Source: Lithospermum erythrorhizon (taxonomy: Eukaryota; Streptophyta; Magnoliopsida; Boraginales; Boraginaceae). Taken from it: a stretch of DNA of 64,000 nucleotides. Of this stretch, positions 28,560 through 41,566 are shown in pieces; the stretch's first letter is position 1; every line of letters begins with the position of its first letter. Both the position numbers and the translations under genes were made by a program. Location of the stretch: the NCBI GenBank assembly GCA_019722365.1, contig JADFUC010001705.1, positions 62,001 through 126,000 of the forward strand. Direction: 5' to 3'. The notes under the pieces are model-generated. The model worked only from the letters and a program-made list of their open reading frames with translations. It searched no databases and was not told the DNA's origin.

Positions 28560-29560
28560 TTGTCATGATGGTGCAGTAGGTGAAAGAAGAGGAAGTGGCT
28601 AGGTGAGCTGTGCTTGGCTGAGAAGAAATAGTAGAACGGATTGTGTAGAGCCTTGATGTGGAGAATTTAGCAGGATTAAAAATGATGTCGTTTCTAAGTT
28701 TCCATAATATAGAAGCAAGGAAAATTGTTTATTGATAATTAAGATGTGAAATATTCCATTTCTTATGAATTTAAATTAGAAATGCAGAATTGTGAAAATG
28801 TTTATATTTGATGACTGAAAATAATAGGAGTGAAAACATGACCATAGAGGTGTAATCATGGAACGCAGGCAGGAAGAGATGATGATAGATCTCTTGAGTC
28901 GATTACCGCGAAAAAATTCATCACGGAAGAGATGAACACATTTCATGCAAAATTTTTTTTTTTTGTGAGATAGATTAACAAGAGTAGGTAGTCTATTAAG
29001 GGAGTAATTTCGAATACTTTGATTTTTGTGGTATACATGAGTTTCGGAGGTGTTTCCAAGTATGTTTTGATTGAAGTGAAAATATTTTTAGTAGTTTGTT
29101 ATTTTGTATATGCGATTGAATATATGATGACAGATCAATCTAGTAGTAGGGGTAATTTGTGTGATTAGGTTTCCAATGGAAAGTATTCGTTGTACCATCT
29201 AGTTTAATGTTAATGATTGAAGGTATGATGTGAGGAGGAAAAATGTGATCAATTTTTAGGAGGTCTCATGCTAAAACCTCATTTGTTATGTCATAAACTG
29301 TTTGGGTATATGGTGGAGGTGGCAAATGATAATGATTTGAGAGTTGAATAAGTGATAATTGGGTTGAAGGGAGAGCCAAAAATCATTCCAAAAATTAATT
29401 TGTTTCCACTGAGATAATTATACATGATATGTTGGGTAAATCCGCGAATCCGTCCACTAAACTTTCCATACTCAAGAGGGATGTTATTTAGGAAGATGTT
29501 TGGGAATGAGTGTGTTTGAAAAATATTTTGATTTAAGAACAATATTGACCCGTGCATGTG
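28560..29560 (-). pseudogene. LINE (non-LTR retrotransposon) ORF2 C-terminal remnant
   Basis: The minus strand carries scattered blocks that resemble the region downstream of the reverse transcriptase in plant L1-type LINEs: 'SGNKLIFGMIFGSPFNP' (from the ORF at 29291-29557), a D-G-T-x-x-x-F-x-W block near 29180, and 'ILWKLRNDIIFNP' at 28673-28712, the last close to the common 'LWxxWKxRNxxxF' motif. Stops and frameshifts separate the blocks. The reverse transcriptase core is not visible, so this rests on short matches. Confidence 0.4.
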
Positions 29561-31811
29561 GTCTTTGTAAGGTAAAAAGTTTGGGTGTTATGCATTTTTT
29601 GTTCTGTGTAATCTGCGCAGGGTCAGTTTGAAATACTTTAAAATTTTAAAGGACCCAAATACAATTAATTAGATATTTAACTGAAAAACGGACCTAATCA
29701 AATCAAACTTTGGTCAATTTGATTGGAGGCGTCGCGATATCTCTCCCAGCGACTTCTTTACTTGGTCTTCCTACGATCGTCAAACTGACTCCTTCTCCGG
29801 CTTGAGTTTGATGATTCCGGCGCATTTTCCAAAAAATGTATAGAAATATATAATTAATAGGAGTGGTGGTGGAAAACTATTAAAATAAAAAGATTCTCAA
29901 GTATTTCAAATATTTTGATTATTTTCAAAAGTTGATCAGTAACATTTTTAATTGTTGAAGTAAGGAAAAGAATATTATATTGACTTCATTCATCATTGGT
30001 TAATCATATGAATATATGGGGATTTGATTTATTTATGATTTGGTATTGTTGTCTTATCTTTGAAGTGATTTGGAGTGGTATTTCTGTGTTTAGAACAACT
30101 TTCTGCATGGTGAGAGGAATTTTGAGGCATTTTATGGTGGTTGAATCCAATTGGGATTGAGTTACGAAATTTGAGTCGAATCTATGTTTTTCGGCTTCTT
30201 TTCTGATAAATTTATGCTGAGCTTATGAGATGAATTATCAAGATTTTTAATGATGCTAATTTAGCTCAGAGTTGATGTTAGGTTGTTGGAGGAGGTAGCT
30301 AACCATAATGTGGTAAGGGACATGTTGGGTTTTCTTAAATTGTGTTTGAATTGTTTTTCTAACGCAATTTTGAATAGTTTTGGAGCGGTCTGGGCCAGAT
30401 CTTGCATGAGATTTTGGGACTAAAAATTCTACAATCAAATGAGTCCTTCGGTAAACACACACCGTAGGCGAAGAGGCCACTGGATTTTTTATGCGTCGTC
30501 GTCGGTAATTTTCTTGAATTTTGACATAACAGGTTGTAGACAAACTACGATAATTTAGTATAAATGAAGTGAACATCTTTATCCGTAAAAATATAGATAT
30601 AAATGTCTTTAGATATTAGGATCTCATTTACTACATAGAGGAATGTATCATCCGAGGAGTCAATAATAAATATTTATCTTACATTTGTTATCTATTTCAT
30701 TGTTGAATTAAACAAAATGATTCTTGTTCTTGTTGAATATATGAGGAGTGAAAATAAAATTTGGATATAGCCGTGTAGGAGTGAATTCGGCTTGCATTTT
30801 TGTTCAATTTTTATTATTTAGTTTATAAGCTTTTTTGTGTTTAATGCAAGACGAGTAGAAGTATTATGAGGTGTTTTTGTTACGTTGGAATTGATGGTCC
30901 TCGATTAGCGATCATATGGCGTAAGGAAATAACAATTTCCATGGCGGCCATTCACTTTTTAGCTCTTGGGTTATTGAAAGTCGGAAACAAGAAAGGCACA
31001 CAGTTGCTACGAGGCGGGGAAGTGGCGTAATTTAAGAATTTCGGCGAGGTGACGGCGTCATTTCTATCAAAAGCAGCAAGGGTTTATGAGCTGCTATTGT
31101 TATTGTATCCTTATTAAAAGATGGTACAAAATATATTTTCGGAACAGATATTGCATGTCTCCGTATCCAACCGTTATGGGTACCGGATCTAACGAGACCG
31201 GACCGGAAATAGTATCGGTTAATATTTGGAAGCAGGCAGGATAGGTCATTTTTCGGACTGAGTATCGGTCCGGCCCGGTAAATAATCAAAAACTAAAAAA
31301 TTCCAACAAAATAGATTATAAATTTAAACATCAAGAATTACAACAAATTAGTTCAAAAAATTCCAACATCAACAAGGTTTTAGTAACAAATATCAACATT
31401 ATATATTTAAACATGAACAAGAATCGGAAAAAAAAAATATTTTTGCAATGAAATCGATTTGCAATTAGTTCCATTGTAAAAAAATCGAAATCATTATCAA
31501 TTGATGATATGCAATCATTATCAATTAATGAAATTGAATAAAATGAAGGCTTGGATTTTTTATATCATAATTGTCTTTGCCTTTGGTTGTAGTCTTGTAG
31601 ATGAAGCGAACACATGAATGAATTGATATCAAAGAGACTAACAAAGCCAGAGAGAAAATACAATTCAGAGAGAAGAAATATGAGTGTGAAACCCTTTTTT
31701 TTTTTATATACTACTCTGGACTTTCCATCCCTCTTTCGGATTTGGACGGTTTAACGGTCGATTAAATACTGACGTTCGGCCCGAAAGAATAAGCGGACGG
31801 GACCGATTTTC
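29561..31811. other. Intergenic repeat-like DNA
   Basis: A GC-richer patch lies at 29725-29830, and a minus-strand 106-codon ORF at 30256-30576 has no known motif. At 31140-31290 and 31735-31800, repeated 'gg(t/a)ccgg' motifs ('gaccggaccgg', 'cggtccggcccgg') resemble the terminal or subterminal parts of some plant hAT elements. No transposase or terminal repeats could be identified. Confidence 0.3.
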
Positions 31812-32111
31812 ATGGAATTCTTAAAGGTTCTTTTTTTTCCAGTTTTTTGATAATAAAAAATTCATGGGTTTGTTAAAGGTTAGTTTTTTGGGTTTTTTGA
31901 TAATAAAAATTCATGGGTTTGTTAAATGTTTGATTTTTTGGGTTTTGATAATAAAAATTCATGGGTTTGTTAAAGTTTCGATTTTTTTGATAATAAAAAT
32001 TCATGAATTTGTTAAAGTTTCGATTTTTTGGGTTTTTTGATAATAAAAATTTATGAGTTTGTTAATGGTTTAATTTTTTTTGGGTTTTTAAATAATATTA
32101 TTCATGGATTA
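31812..32111. repeat. 50-bp minisatellite, left array
   Basis: About six tandem units of roughly 50 bp (some shortened to about 40) built from 'ttcatgggtttgttaaaggt', a T-rich 'gattttttgggttttttg' and 'ataataaaaa'. The same repeat, inverted, forms the array at 41567-41883. Confidence 0.9.
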
Positions 32112-32114
32112 CAT

Positions 32115-33082
32115 TTAGAATCTAGTATGAATTTAATCGTGATAAACACACGATTCATAAATCCCGGATTCTCAAAAATAATGTAAATTAATCTAAACAT
32201 AAAAATATGAATGTATGAATACGAAATTCTTACATTCGGCGGAAATGAGGATGGAACTCAATTCCCAGCGTAGTGCCTAAATGAAAACCCCTGAATCCTC
32301 TCAATCTTTGTTTCAACACACGGCAGAGATGTCCTCTGGGTGCACACAGAGGGGCGTCGGGCAGCTTGAACTTGCTAGAGTTTTGTGATGAAATGTGAAT
32401 TGGAAGATTCTAGAGAGGAGGCGGTATCTCTTTTGAGAGGTGGAGGTTTTTATTAACATGTCGCTGAAAACCTAATCCCCATTTAAATACCAAGTCCCAA
32501 TCCCACTTTCGTTAAACAACTCGTTAAATCAGTTTAACTCGTTAACTTAATTAGACCGTTATGAACTTCTAATTAAATAATGAGTTACTAGTGAGTTGTT
32601 CTATTTTAATTAACTTAACAAGTCAATTAAAATACTAGCAATCATTGTCGAATAACTATCAAGTTATTAAATCGATACCGAACTTAATTGATTAAACTTG
32701 CAAGTTTAACCAATTGATGTTCATCGACATATATATTTGACAAATATATAAATATTGAAGAGAAATACATTTTCTCAATATACAAGTCTCGTTTAATTTC
32801 ATTCATGAAATATTGACCGTATATCGTTGTATGTGTGTGACGCTTGAAGCTCGGATAATAGTAAGTTGTATAATAATAATAATTGACCAATTATTATTAT
32901 TATAACGATTAATAGTAAGATCAGCAATCGCTCGCCCTTAAATTATCATGGAACCAGCACTAGTAATATATACCGTTACTAAAGGTGAACACTAAGTTCC
33001 GATGTCACATTTAACTTGACCGGTAAATGAATTGTCTATGATTAGCCATGGCCAGGCACAATAAAGAGATCAATTCTCATTG
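32115..33082 (-). mobile_element. Copia 3' LTR (left), alignable part
   Basis: Starts near 'catttagaatctagtatgaa' and aligns with 39770-40779. The LTR probably extends further right, to somewhere between 33480 and 33850, but its partner is truncated, so that end cannot be set. The part from 33083 to 33913 (LTR remainder and 3' untranslated region) shows no gene. The 69-codon plus ORF at 33564-33773 is not convincing. Confidence 0.8.
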
Positions 33083-33913
33083 ATTTCAACACTCCCTTTG
33101 CCATGGGCGATTACTTTACAATTCACTTTTGCTCCTTGTGATCTCTAGTCGTAGGCTAGCAATAGAAAGTGTGTAAACAGCTTTCTTTTTACTCAGTATG
33201 AGCCCCGAATAAGCATTATGGCGTCCGTAAACGTCGGTACAGCGTGAGAGGCACGAGATCTTCCTTGTATATCAGGGAGCGGATAAATCCACTGATATAT
33301 CTGACATCTATCGTTATGCCATTTGTGTGACCCAGCGTATGCCGTTATGATCCCGGCTTAAGGCGGGCGTTGGAGTAAATGGTCAATCACCGAGCTTATA
33401 TAACCGCAGGATAGTTATATATCATAGGTCTAAGAATTATCGAACCTAAAACTAAACAAATATCATAGGACAGGATATACATATCTTCTATGAATTCGTT
33501 TAGTCGTGCAGTCTCCCAGGTCGCGGACCAGCGGCCAGCGGTATTGATCCCCAGTCACTGCAATTGCGTGATCGTCTTGATATTAATCAAAGCGCCGTAT
33601 TGGTCATTATGATGCTTGTCGCCCAACTATTAGCATCGACGAGGCCTTTGGGTATCTGTGTTTCTAGGCTTGAAGAGGTGCCAATTAACGATTCGTGTTA
33701 CCTCTGGCATGGGAGCAACTTTAGGGATTTAACTTTTCATCGAGGATACTATTTACATGTATATTATATGTAAGTTTAAACCTTATAGACATAGCAAACA
33801 AATATATTTAAAATATAAGAAGCAATAATATTCAAATATTTATTCACATAACCTGATAGATTTATCTTGACTCGAGCTAACTTAACGCGGCTGCGACGTC
33901 ATGCAAGACTATG

Positions 33914-35340
33914 TTATTTTGTATTCATCTTCCGTACTTTGCGATTTAGTGGTTTGGTAAAGGGATCGGCCAGATTGGCCTCTATTGCTACTTTACATAC
34001 TTTGATATCACCTCTATTAAGCATATCTCTAATTAGGTGATACTTTCTGGGTACGTGCTTGGATTTGTGATGTGCTTTCGGGGGTTCTTTTGGCAATTTA
34101 TTGCCCAGTATTGTCGCTTGGCTATTGGTCCTGATGCTAGATGCGCACGGTCGATCCACGAATTTCTTAATCAACGTACTTCTTTAGCGGCAGGCCGCTA
34201 TGTACTCAGTGCGTGGTAGAATGGCCAGCCGATACTTTCTTTTAGGCTCGCTCCGAATCTTTGCTCCTTGGGTTGAGACAAAAGCATGCAATTTGGGAAT
34301 GGCATCGGTGTACCGGTGACTACTAACTCGTCATCTCCACCGTATACCAAGAAAACATCTTTAGTTTCTTCTCGGATACTTGAGATGCACTTCCGCTGCC
34401 GATCGGTGGTTACCCACTTTGGATTAGCTTGATATCCTACTTGGTTATACTGAGTCGTAAGACACACTTCGGGTCCTAGTGCATAACATGGCATACATGA
34501 TGGATCCTATAGCCGAGCGATAAGGTACATCCTTCATTTTGTTCATCTCAGCACTAGTAGTGGGACATTGTGCTCTGCTGAGTTGAGCTCCATGTCTCGT
34601 GGGAGATTACCGCTTCTTGATGCGATGTTGAACTGCGTGCACTTATTCACATAGGTATCGGCAAGTCCAATTAACTATACGGCCCGATCTCGAGTGGATC
34701 TTTATTCCAAGTATATATTGTCGCTTCATGCAAGTCATACGTTGAGAAACATTCTGGCGACCCGATCATGAGGCGAGTTCGGTGACTGCGTTGTTTCGAT
34801 GATAAACATAATAAATGCGACATACGGACTATAGATGATACGTAACTCCGGCACACCTTCTTGTATACCTGAAGACTCTTAACCCGTTCTTGATGAAACC
34901 AAAATCTTTAATTGATTAAATTAGCGTAGATTCAACTAGCGGGATGCACCTTCCAAGACCATAAATGGACCTATGACTTGCGTACATGGAGTCTTTAGGA
35001 CGTGTAAAAACTTTGGAGGTTGCACCATATACAGCGTCCTCATACAAATTTCCATTCGGGAGAAGCGGTCTTTTACATCCGTTCGCTCTGAGTCTAGCTT
35101 TGAAAACATCGGCGTTTAAGTCTTTATCTGTTTTCTTCTTAAATACCCACGTTTACGTTCAATAGGCGAACCCCGTTTGGTAAAATCCAAGCGAGGACCC
35201 GAGCCTTGTTACACGGTACATAGAATCCATACCGGTGCGTGGCTATTTGCCGTACATCGAAGCATCCTTGCTGCTATTCATTGCTTCTTTATAAGAAGTG
35301 GGCTAAATCACTTTCAATGATGAAGGCTTCACCATACCCG
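33914..35340 (-). pseudogene. Copia reverse transcriptase and RNase H remnants
   Basis: On the minus strand, RNase H traces include 'HHKSKHVPRKYHLIRDML' and 'ANLADPFTKPLNR' (33914-34174), the classic copia C-terminal signature. 'VFLVYGGDDELVVTG' (34198-34494) belongs to the region between reverse transcriptase and RNase H. 'NLPRDMELNS' and 'MPCYALGPEVC' (about 34470-34620) and 'VKSLQVYKK' (about 34880) belong to the reverse transcriptase. The Y-V-D-D catalytic box is not intact in any frame. Frameshifts occur every 100-300 bases. Confidence 0.85.
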
Positions 35341-36500
35341 AGCGCTACAGTTAGTGGCGATCCACATTGGATCTCGCAAGGGTTGGTTCTTCCGTAACCT
35401 TTGTGGATGAGAATTTGGATCTTATGAAGAAGGTGCCAATTCTTGTGATCGTCGGATGCTTACGCATTGGATGCATCGACATTGACTTCATCAACTTGGA
35501 GGCTTCATCAAGATGAACACCACTACTTCTAGTCATACGAAGACGGATATTCCTTTTCAAGAACATTTCCATTAATGTAGCAATGAAGATTTTATTCTCA
35601 AACTTTGGTAGAAGTAGTAACCAATGTTTCACTTTGGATATCCTATGAAATAGCATTTATGGATTTGGGCGCAAGTTTATCCTTTGTTAATCCTCTTAAC
35701 ATAAGCTTCCTGACCCCAAATCTGAAAACAACTTGGGAATCTTCCCCGAACCCACAGTTAAATGGGAGTTTTCTCTATTGACTTTGTTGGACATCTGTTT
35801 AAGGTAGAGGTATCGCTTAGAAGTCGTATCCCGAGAAATTAGCGGTAGGCCAGATAGGCTCATCATAGACCGAACCATATCAATAAAGGGGTTCGATTTC
35901 TCCTTTCAAACACGCCCGTTATGTTGTGGCGTTCTACACTTCGGAGTGAGTTGTGAAATATACCGCACTTTCTACAAGATGAGTATTGAACTCGTGACTC
36001 AAATATTCTCCCTACATCCCGGACGGAGAATCTTTATTGCCTTGTTCAGTTTTGTACTTCATTTTGGAACTCCTTGAATTCTCAAAGGACTCGTGTTTGT
36101 GTCTCATCGAGGATACACAAAACCTTATCTCTTGTAATCATCCCGGTAAGTGTAATGAAATGTAGTTATAACCTCCTGCTTCCGGATGTGTTCATTGGCC
36201 ATTACATCGAGGTCTTATGATCCCAATAAATCAACGCCGCTTTCATTGAATCCGGTGAAGGGTGATTTGATCATTGTTGCCCAAAAAGGCAAGATTCACA
36301 CTTATCGTATGATTCATAATCAGCAGCGAGTATCGCGGGAGTGGAATTTCTTGATTCGGTTCGTTAATATGGCCGTCTACTTGATCACGCGGTATGTAAC
36401 GGTTTAAGTCATTAGGCTTATTCCGTTTTAAGTTTATGTTATATGACTCAATCATGGTAATACAAAGCAGATAGACCATCTTAAAAGGGAGGCGGTACCA
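35341..36500 (-). pseudogene. Copia integrase and linker remnants
   Basis: Minus-strand fragments at 35696-35878 begin 'MVRSMMSLSGLPL' and continue into 'IPKLFSDLGSGSLC', matching the end of the copia integrase core. 'HKHESFENS' and 'GEYLSHEF' (about 35980-36110) match the centre of the core. 'VDGHINE' (about 36360) matches the H-L-G-H zinc-binding start. The ORF at 35351-35656 ('SSGVHLDE') fits the linker to the reverse transcriptase. All are frameshifted relative to one another. Confidence 0.75.
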
Positions 36501-37700
36501 AATCTTGCCCGTTACGGTGATCTAGAGATTCATGGGATCTATTGAAAATGAAAAACCATCATTTGTTCAAAGCGAAGCGGAAATAATATTCCTGGAGTGC
36601 GGTGGTACATAGTAAGCAGGAGATAAGTTCAAAACAAGGCCCGTGGGCAAATTTAAGCTGATGGATCCTGCTGCCGAGGGCCGCCTTGGCCTTAGATTTC
36701 AGCTAGCGATAGATCGAAATTACTCCCTGCTTTCAGTCTTACCCTTGACTTGAGTTCACATATTATGACAAATGAGAACCACAACGGTGTCTAGCACCCA
36801 CAGTAGAATTAGAAGTTGGCTTTTGAAACTTCAATAACATACATACTTGTAGAATTTGAGTGGTCGTGAAACCATTCTTCTATCGTCTGTGTGAACTTCG
36901 CAATTCGACTTCCGGTGACTGGGTTCCCCTTGATAATGACATTTGTCATCCCTTTTAGTGTTCCACGTCCCGGCAACTTTGGGATTCCTCGAACCCCTTG
37001 GCTTTCTTTGGTAAACTTCTTCTTCTTCTTGACTTTTTCTTGTTTTGGACCACCAAAGCGAGAAGAATAGAAGTTTTTAGTCTTACCAGATTAAATGCTT
37101 GGCATTCGTGATCATCTTATGCCGATTCATTTTAGAATAACTCAAACTTGTGCATATTGAAGTTCATGACAAGCTGAGAGAATTTGTTTGGAAAGAAGAC
37201 TTCGAGGATGAGATCCGCGGCCCAGGTTCTTGAGACACTTGGTGCCCAGGCGTTGGTCGTCGACCGAGCCAATCATTTTTAATGATATGAGGGGCTCGCG
37301 GCACATCCGTTCCCGACTTCTTGTCCACGAAACACGGACCGTGTCGTATCTGCAAACAGCTTCTTCGGAATAATTCCTCAAGTTGCCGGTATATGTAATA
37401 TCTTTGCCACCTTTTTAAATATTGAATTTAGAGCGAAGGTTCCATATTAAATCGGCATGAGACATTGGACATCATGGCAATCGGACTTGTCTTTTTTGTG
37501 GGATCCCTTTTCCCGATAGGAGGCACTATCATTAGGTTTCGGAGGAACCTTAGTGTTCAGTACGTATTCAGTTCTCTCTTGCTTGAGAATAATTCTCAAA
37601 TTTCGAGACCACTCGTCGAAGTTTGGAGTTATTGACTTTCAACTTTTCAAGTCTTTGGCTGACGAGATTTTATAGTAGTAGTAGTAAGTAGCCATTAAAA
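36501..37700 (-). pseudogene. Copia gag and protease remnants
   Basis: Near 36740-36840 the minus strand reads 'YVIEVSKANF' followed by 'FYCGC', which fits the copia protease D-T/S-G region with the active-site residues lost. 'GRGTLKGMTNV' (about 36940) and a lysine-rich tract (about 37030) lie upstream. The region 37142-37381 holds gag-like sequence. No zinc knuckle is intact. Confidence 0.5.
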
Positions 37701-39769
37701 TTCTACAAGAATAAGTAAGTAAAAACAACAGAATCAGTAAACAATCATGCCAAACATTTACAAAATAAATTGTAAGTAAATACTAATACTTCAAATCTCC
37801 ACTTGAAATATATTAGTATAGAACTGTGCAACTTAGATCGAATGTGACCGCTACTGACATTTTGAATCCAGTTATAATAGTAGGTTATCAAGCAATTATG
37901 TAAAACTACATAACTCTTATTAGCCGTTAGCATACTATTCAAGATGCTAACCGACTTTTTGTATCTCCGACAAACCGGTTAAGCATACGGTCAAACAAAA
38001 ATTACTTGGAATGATAAATAAAGCCAGCGTTAGTGGAAATCACTTCAACATGATCCATTGTCATATCTAAGTGCAAAACTATAACACCTGCCATCACAGT
38101 GTGTCCATATAATGCAACCGATTTCACAACTTTAAAATTGGCTTGATACGTTGCTTAAATTTTAAATTGGTGAGATTATTATTACTTTGCTTTTATTTTA
38201 CCATGCAGTTGTAGCACATAATCAAGCATATGTACAACATGAAAAATAAAACAAGTAATCTCTGCGCATTCAGGCGTATGATATGACCACAGGCCTATTA
38301 CGTTTTCAAAACTTGAAAACTAACATTTGGCCTATTCTGATTCTTGTCTTACGGAATCTCATGACTCCGTCTTGAATTACAATTCATTACCTTAATCCCG
38401 ACTTAGGCAGCGTCTGGCTTGTGGGAGAAAGCAAAGAAAATTAAATAAAATAAAATAATATGACTCAGTAGTCGTATCTGATATCTGATACTTGTGACCC
38501 AGGAAAAACACGCAGTCGTATCGATACGCTCCGTTCCGTTTCAACTTGATATATATGGGCAAAACATTAAAACAAATAAATGCACTTAATGTCACATATT
38601 AAATGAAATGAAATAATTGTGTTCATAATTGACTAATTAATTACCCATTATATTTACAATTAATTATCAATTAATGTAAATTTTAAATTCAAAATATATT
38701 CACACATGATTAATGATAATTATTACAATAATTACCAACCTCTTAAATTATGGAATAATTACTTACAAGTAATTAACTCAAAACTAAAATTTAAGATTAT
38801 CATGAAATATTTTCAAAAATTATCAATTAATGAAAATATTTTGAAAGGGAAATATAAATCAAATTTAATGCCATTCAAGATATATATTCAATCATCTTAA
38901 TGACAAAATTTATGATTTAACATTTAAAACTGAAATTAATAATTACCAATAAATTTTAAAACCAAAAATAATTACATAAAATACATTTAGGGTTTTCTAA
39001 AATGGATGACGAACTTCAACGACCAAAACCGCCGGCCTCCGGCCACCCACGACTGACACGCGCCGGCCCGGTGCCATATTAAAATGTCGGCTACGTCGGT
39101 GGCGGGCGTAAAATTCCGGCTTGCCGGACGCGCCGGGAGAGGCCATTCGCAGATTCGGCGTCCGATTTTTGGTAGTCGTTTGAGTTCGAGTTTTTAGAGA
39201 TTAATTGAAACTTTTTGTAAAAGCTTAGATTTGGAGGGCAAAAAATTGAAACATTCTGGGATTTTCTTGAACATCAACAACCATTATTGAACACGTCAAA
39301 GTGGTAGTTTATAATGACTTACAGTTTTTTGATTAAACCCAAAACAATCCAGAAATTCAACTAATTTTTTGGAGTACTTAAAAAATTCAAAAAATTCTGA
39401 AACAATTCTGGCATAAACCTCAAAGGGTCAAGAACACACAGATTTAATTTCGTAATTTTCTGAAATTTCTAAACCTCACTGTAAAATCGAAAATGATTCT
39501 ACCTCAAATTAAAAATGCAAATTAATCAATTTTTAATCCCTTTCAATTCATGAAACAATTAAATAAACTTCAAATCATCAAAATCAATACATGAAGTGAT
39601 GATTCCAGCCATGTGAAACATATATAGGATGATTTTTTCATATTACATATTCATCAATTGAATATAAATCATGAAATAATCAAAATTAACTAAACAACTA
39701 TGTCGACGCCTGATCAAACTAGATAAAATACATTAAACTTGGTAGGCTCACGGGGTCATTTGTTAGAAT
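37701..39769 (-). other. Copia 5' leader / internal untranslated sequence
   Basis: AT-rich apart from a sharply bounded GC-rich island at about 39010-39175 with repeated 'ccgg' and 'cgccgg' motifs. No gene-like ORF was recognised. It lies between the gag remnant and the right LTR, and belongs to the element by position. Confidence 0.5.
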
Positions 39770-40779
39770 GCAGTAGTATGAATTTGTCGTGATAAACACC
39801 AATTAAATACGTCCGGATTCTCAAAATAATAATAAAATTAATTTAAACATAAAATATGAATGTATGAATACGAGAATTCTTACGTTACAGCGGAAGCGGA
39901 TGGAACTTTCGATTCCCCGCGTGGTGCCTCGCGTGAAGCCCACCGAGATCCTCTCAATACTTGTTGACACCGGCGGATGTCGCGTTGCACGCTGAGGGGA
40001 ATCGAACCGAGGAAGCTTGAACTTCTTCAGAGTTTGTGATGAAATGTGAATTGGAAGATGAAATCTTCAGTCTAGAAAGGAGAAATGGCCCATCTCTTTT
40101 GAGGGGGTGGGCGTTTTTTGATTAACATGTCATGAAAACCTAATCCCTCTTTTAAATGCAAAGTCCCAAAATTCCTCGTTAAGCAACTTCGTTAAAATCA
40201 GTTTAACTTTCGTTAACTTAATTGGAGCCGTTATGAACTTCTAATTAAATAATGAGTTACTAGTGAGGATTGTTCTATTTTAATTAACTAACAGAGTCGA
40301 TTAAAAATCTTAGCAGTCATTATCCGAATAACTTATCAAGTTATTCATCGATCTCATTGCTTAATTGATTAAGAAACACTTGAGTTTGAAATCGATTGAT
40401 GTTCATCGACATATATATTTAACAAATATATAAATATTGAGAAATACATTTCTTAATATACAAGTCTCGTTTAATTTCATTCATGAAATATTATTCGAAT
40501 ATCGTTGTATGTGTATTGGACGCCCACAGGCTCGGATAATAGTAAGTTGTATAATAATAATAATTGACCAATTACTATTATTATAACGATTAATAATTAA
40601 GATCTAACGTCGCTCATATTAACCTTAAATTATCATGAGAGAACCCTTTATTAATATACCATTCTTGGAGTGAGCAGTAAGGATTCAGGTAATCGCATTT
40701 AACTTGACAGGTAAATGAATTGATACCTGATTGTCGCAGCGGGCACAATAAAAGTGAATCGATTCGTTGATTCAACGAG
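39770..40779 (-). mobile_element. Copia 5' LTR (right), truncated
   Basis: The plus-strand left end TGTTAGAATG sits at about 39760-39770 and fits a TG...CA LTR terminus. The sequence follows the left LTR to 'cacaataaa' (about 40745-40752) and stops matching at 40779, where the 30-bp inverted-repeat element begins. Confidence 0.8.
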
Positions 40780-41540
40780 TTCTTCAATAATTTGTTAATT
40801 TCTTCAAGTATTTATTGAATTTATTTATGGGTTTCTAAAATTTCTTTAAGTTTTAGAGGTAATTCAATTCTGGTGTATTGTGACAAACTCGAAAGAAGAA
40901 AAAGTTTTGAAGAATGAAACACAAGATTGAAGCTCGATTCATTTATGAAGAAAAAATTATTTATTGAAATTATAACTAGAAACAATACTTTGTAATATCA
41001 AATATTACATGATAAATGTATACATTGAAAAAACTACATTGAAACATAAATACCAAACTATTGAATTTCTATATAGTTTAATTATACATTGTATATTCTA
41101 ATATTAATTAGTGTTCTATCTAGTACATGCACATTAGTGGTGGGTTATGTATCTAACGAAACAATCATTCTCTTTAGTCTACCCCACCCTCTTTTAAAGC
41201 CTACATAACAATGAAACATTCATAAACACTTGAATACACCATAATACACCTCAATATACCATAATACACCAATATACACCATAATACGCACAATCGCATT
41301 ATACGCCTGATATATACAACAATCTGCTGACAATATACCATAATACATTTATATTACACCATAATACACCGATACACTATTATACATCATAATACACCAT
41401 AATGCATGCACTTAATAGATGTATATACGCATAATACATGATAATATACGCGATAGACGCGATACATCATCTTACTGATGTCGCCTGATACATCATAATA
41501 CACCCGAAAAACTTGAAGAAATTAACAAATAATTGAAGAA
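40780..41540. mobile_element. Small element with 30-bp terminal inverted repeats
   Basis: The 30 bases at 40780-40809 and the complement of 41511-41540 agree at 29 of 30 positions ('ttcttcaat(a/t)atttgttaat...'). The interior (about 700 bp) has no ORF and includes an 'ataatacacc'-type minisatellite. No target-site duplication is visible, so either the flanks are lost or this is not a simple transposon. The superfamily is not recognised. Confidence 0.6.
41233..41503. repeat. 'ATAATACACC' minisatellite
   Basis: About 20 degenerate copies of a 10-12 bp motif (ataatacacc, caatatacacc, ataatacgc). It is cleanest at 41233-41290 and increasingly diverged towards 41500. It lies wholly inside the inverted-repeat element at 40780-41540. 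Confidence 0.85.
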
Positions 41541-41566
41541 ATATGAATAATATTATCAAAAAACTC

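Larger units (their letters stand above)
32115..40779 (-). mobile_element. Decayed Ty1/copia LTR retrotransposon
   Basis: Direct repeats at 32115-33082 and 39770-40779 share long blocks: 'gtgataaacac', 'ggattctcaaaa', 'gaatgtatgaatacga', 'gatgttcatcgacatatata' and 'cgtttaatttcattcatgaa'. Between them, on the minus strand and in the copia order (gag, protease, integrase, reverse transcriptase, RNase H), lie pol fragments in several frames. The 5' LTR (right) is truncated at 40779. A degenerate primer-binding site may be the minus-strand 'AAATG...GAGCC' beside 39770. It cannot encode a working polyprotein. Confidence 0.9.

Noticed and set aside
31130..31811. hAT-like element suggested by 'ggaccgg' motifs
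   Set aside because: Only composition and motif similarity, with no terminal repeats or target duplication, so it was mentioned only as intergenic content.
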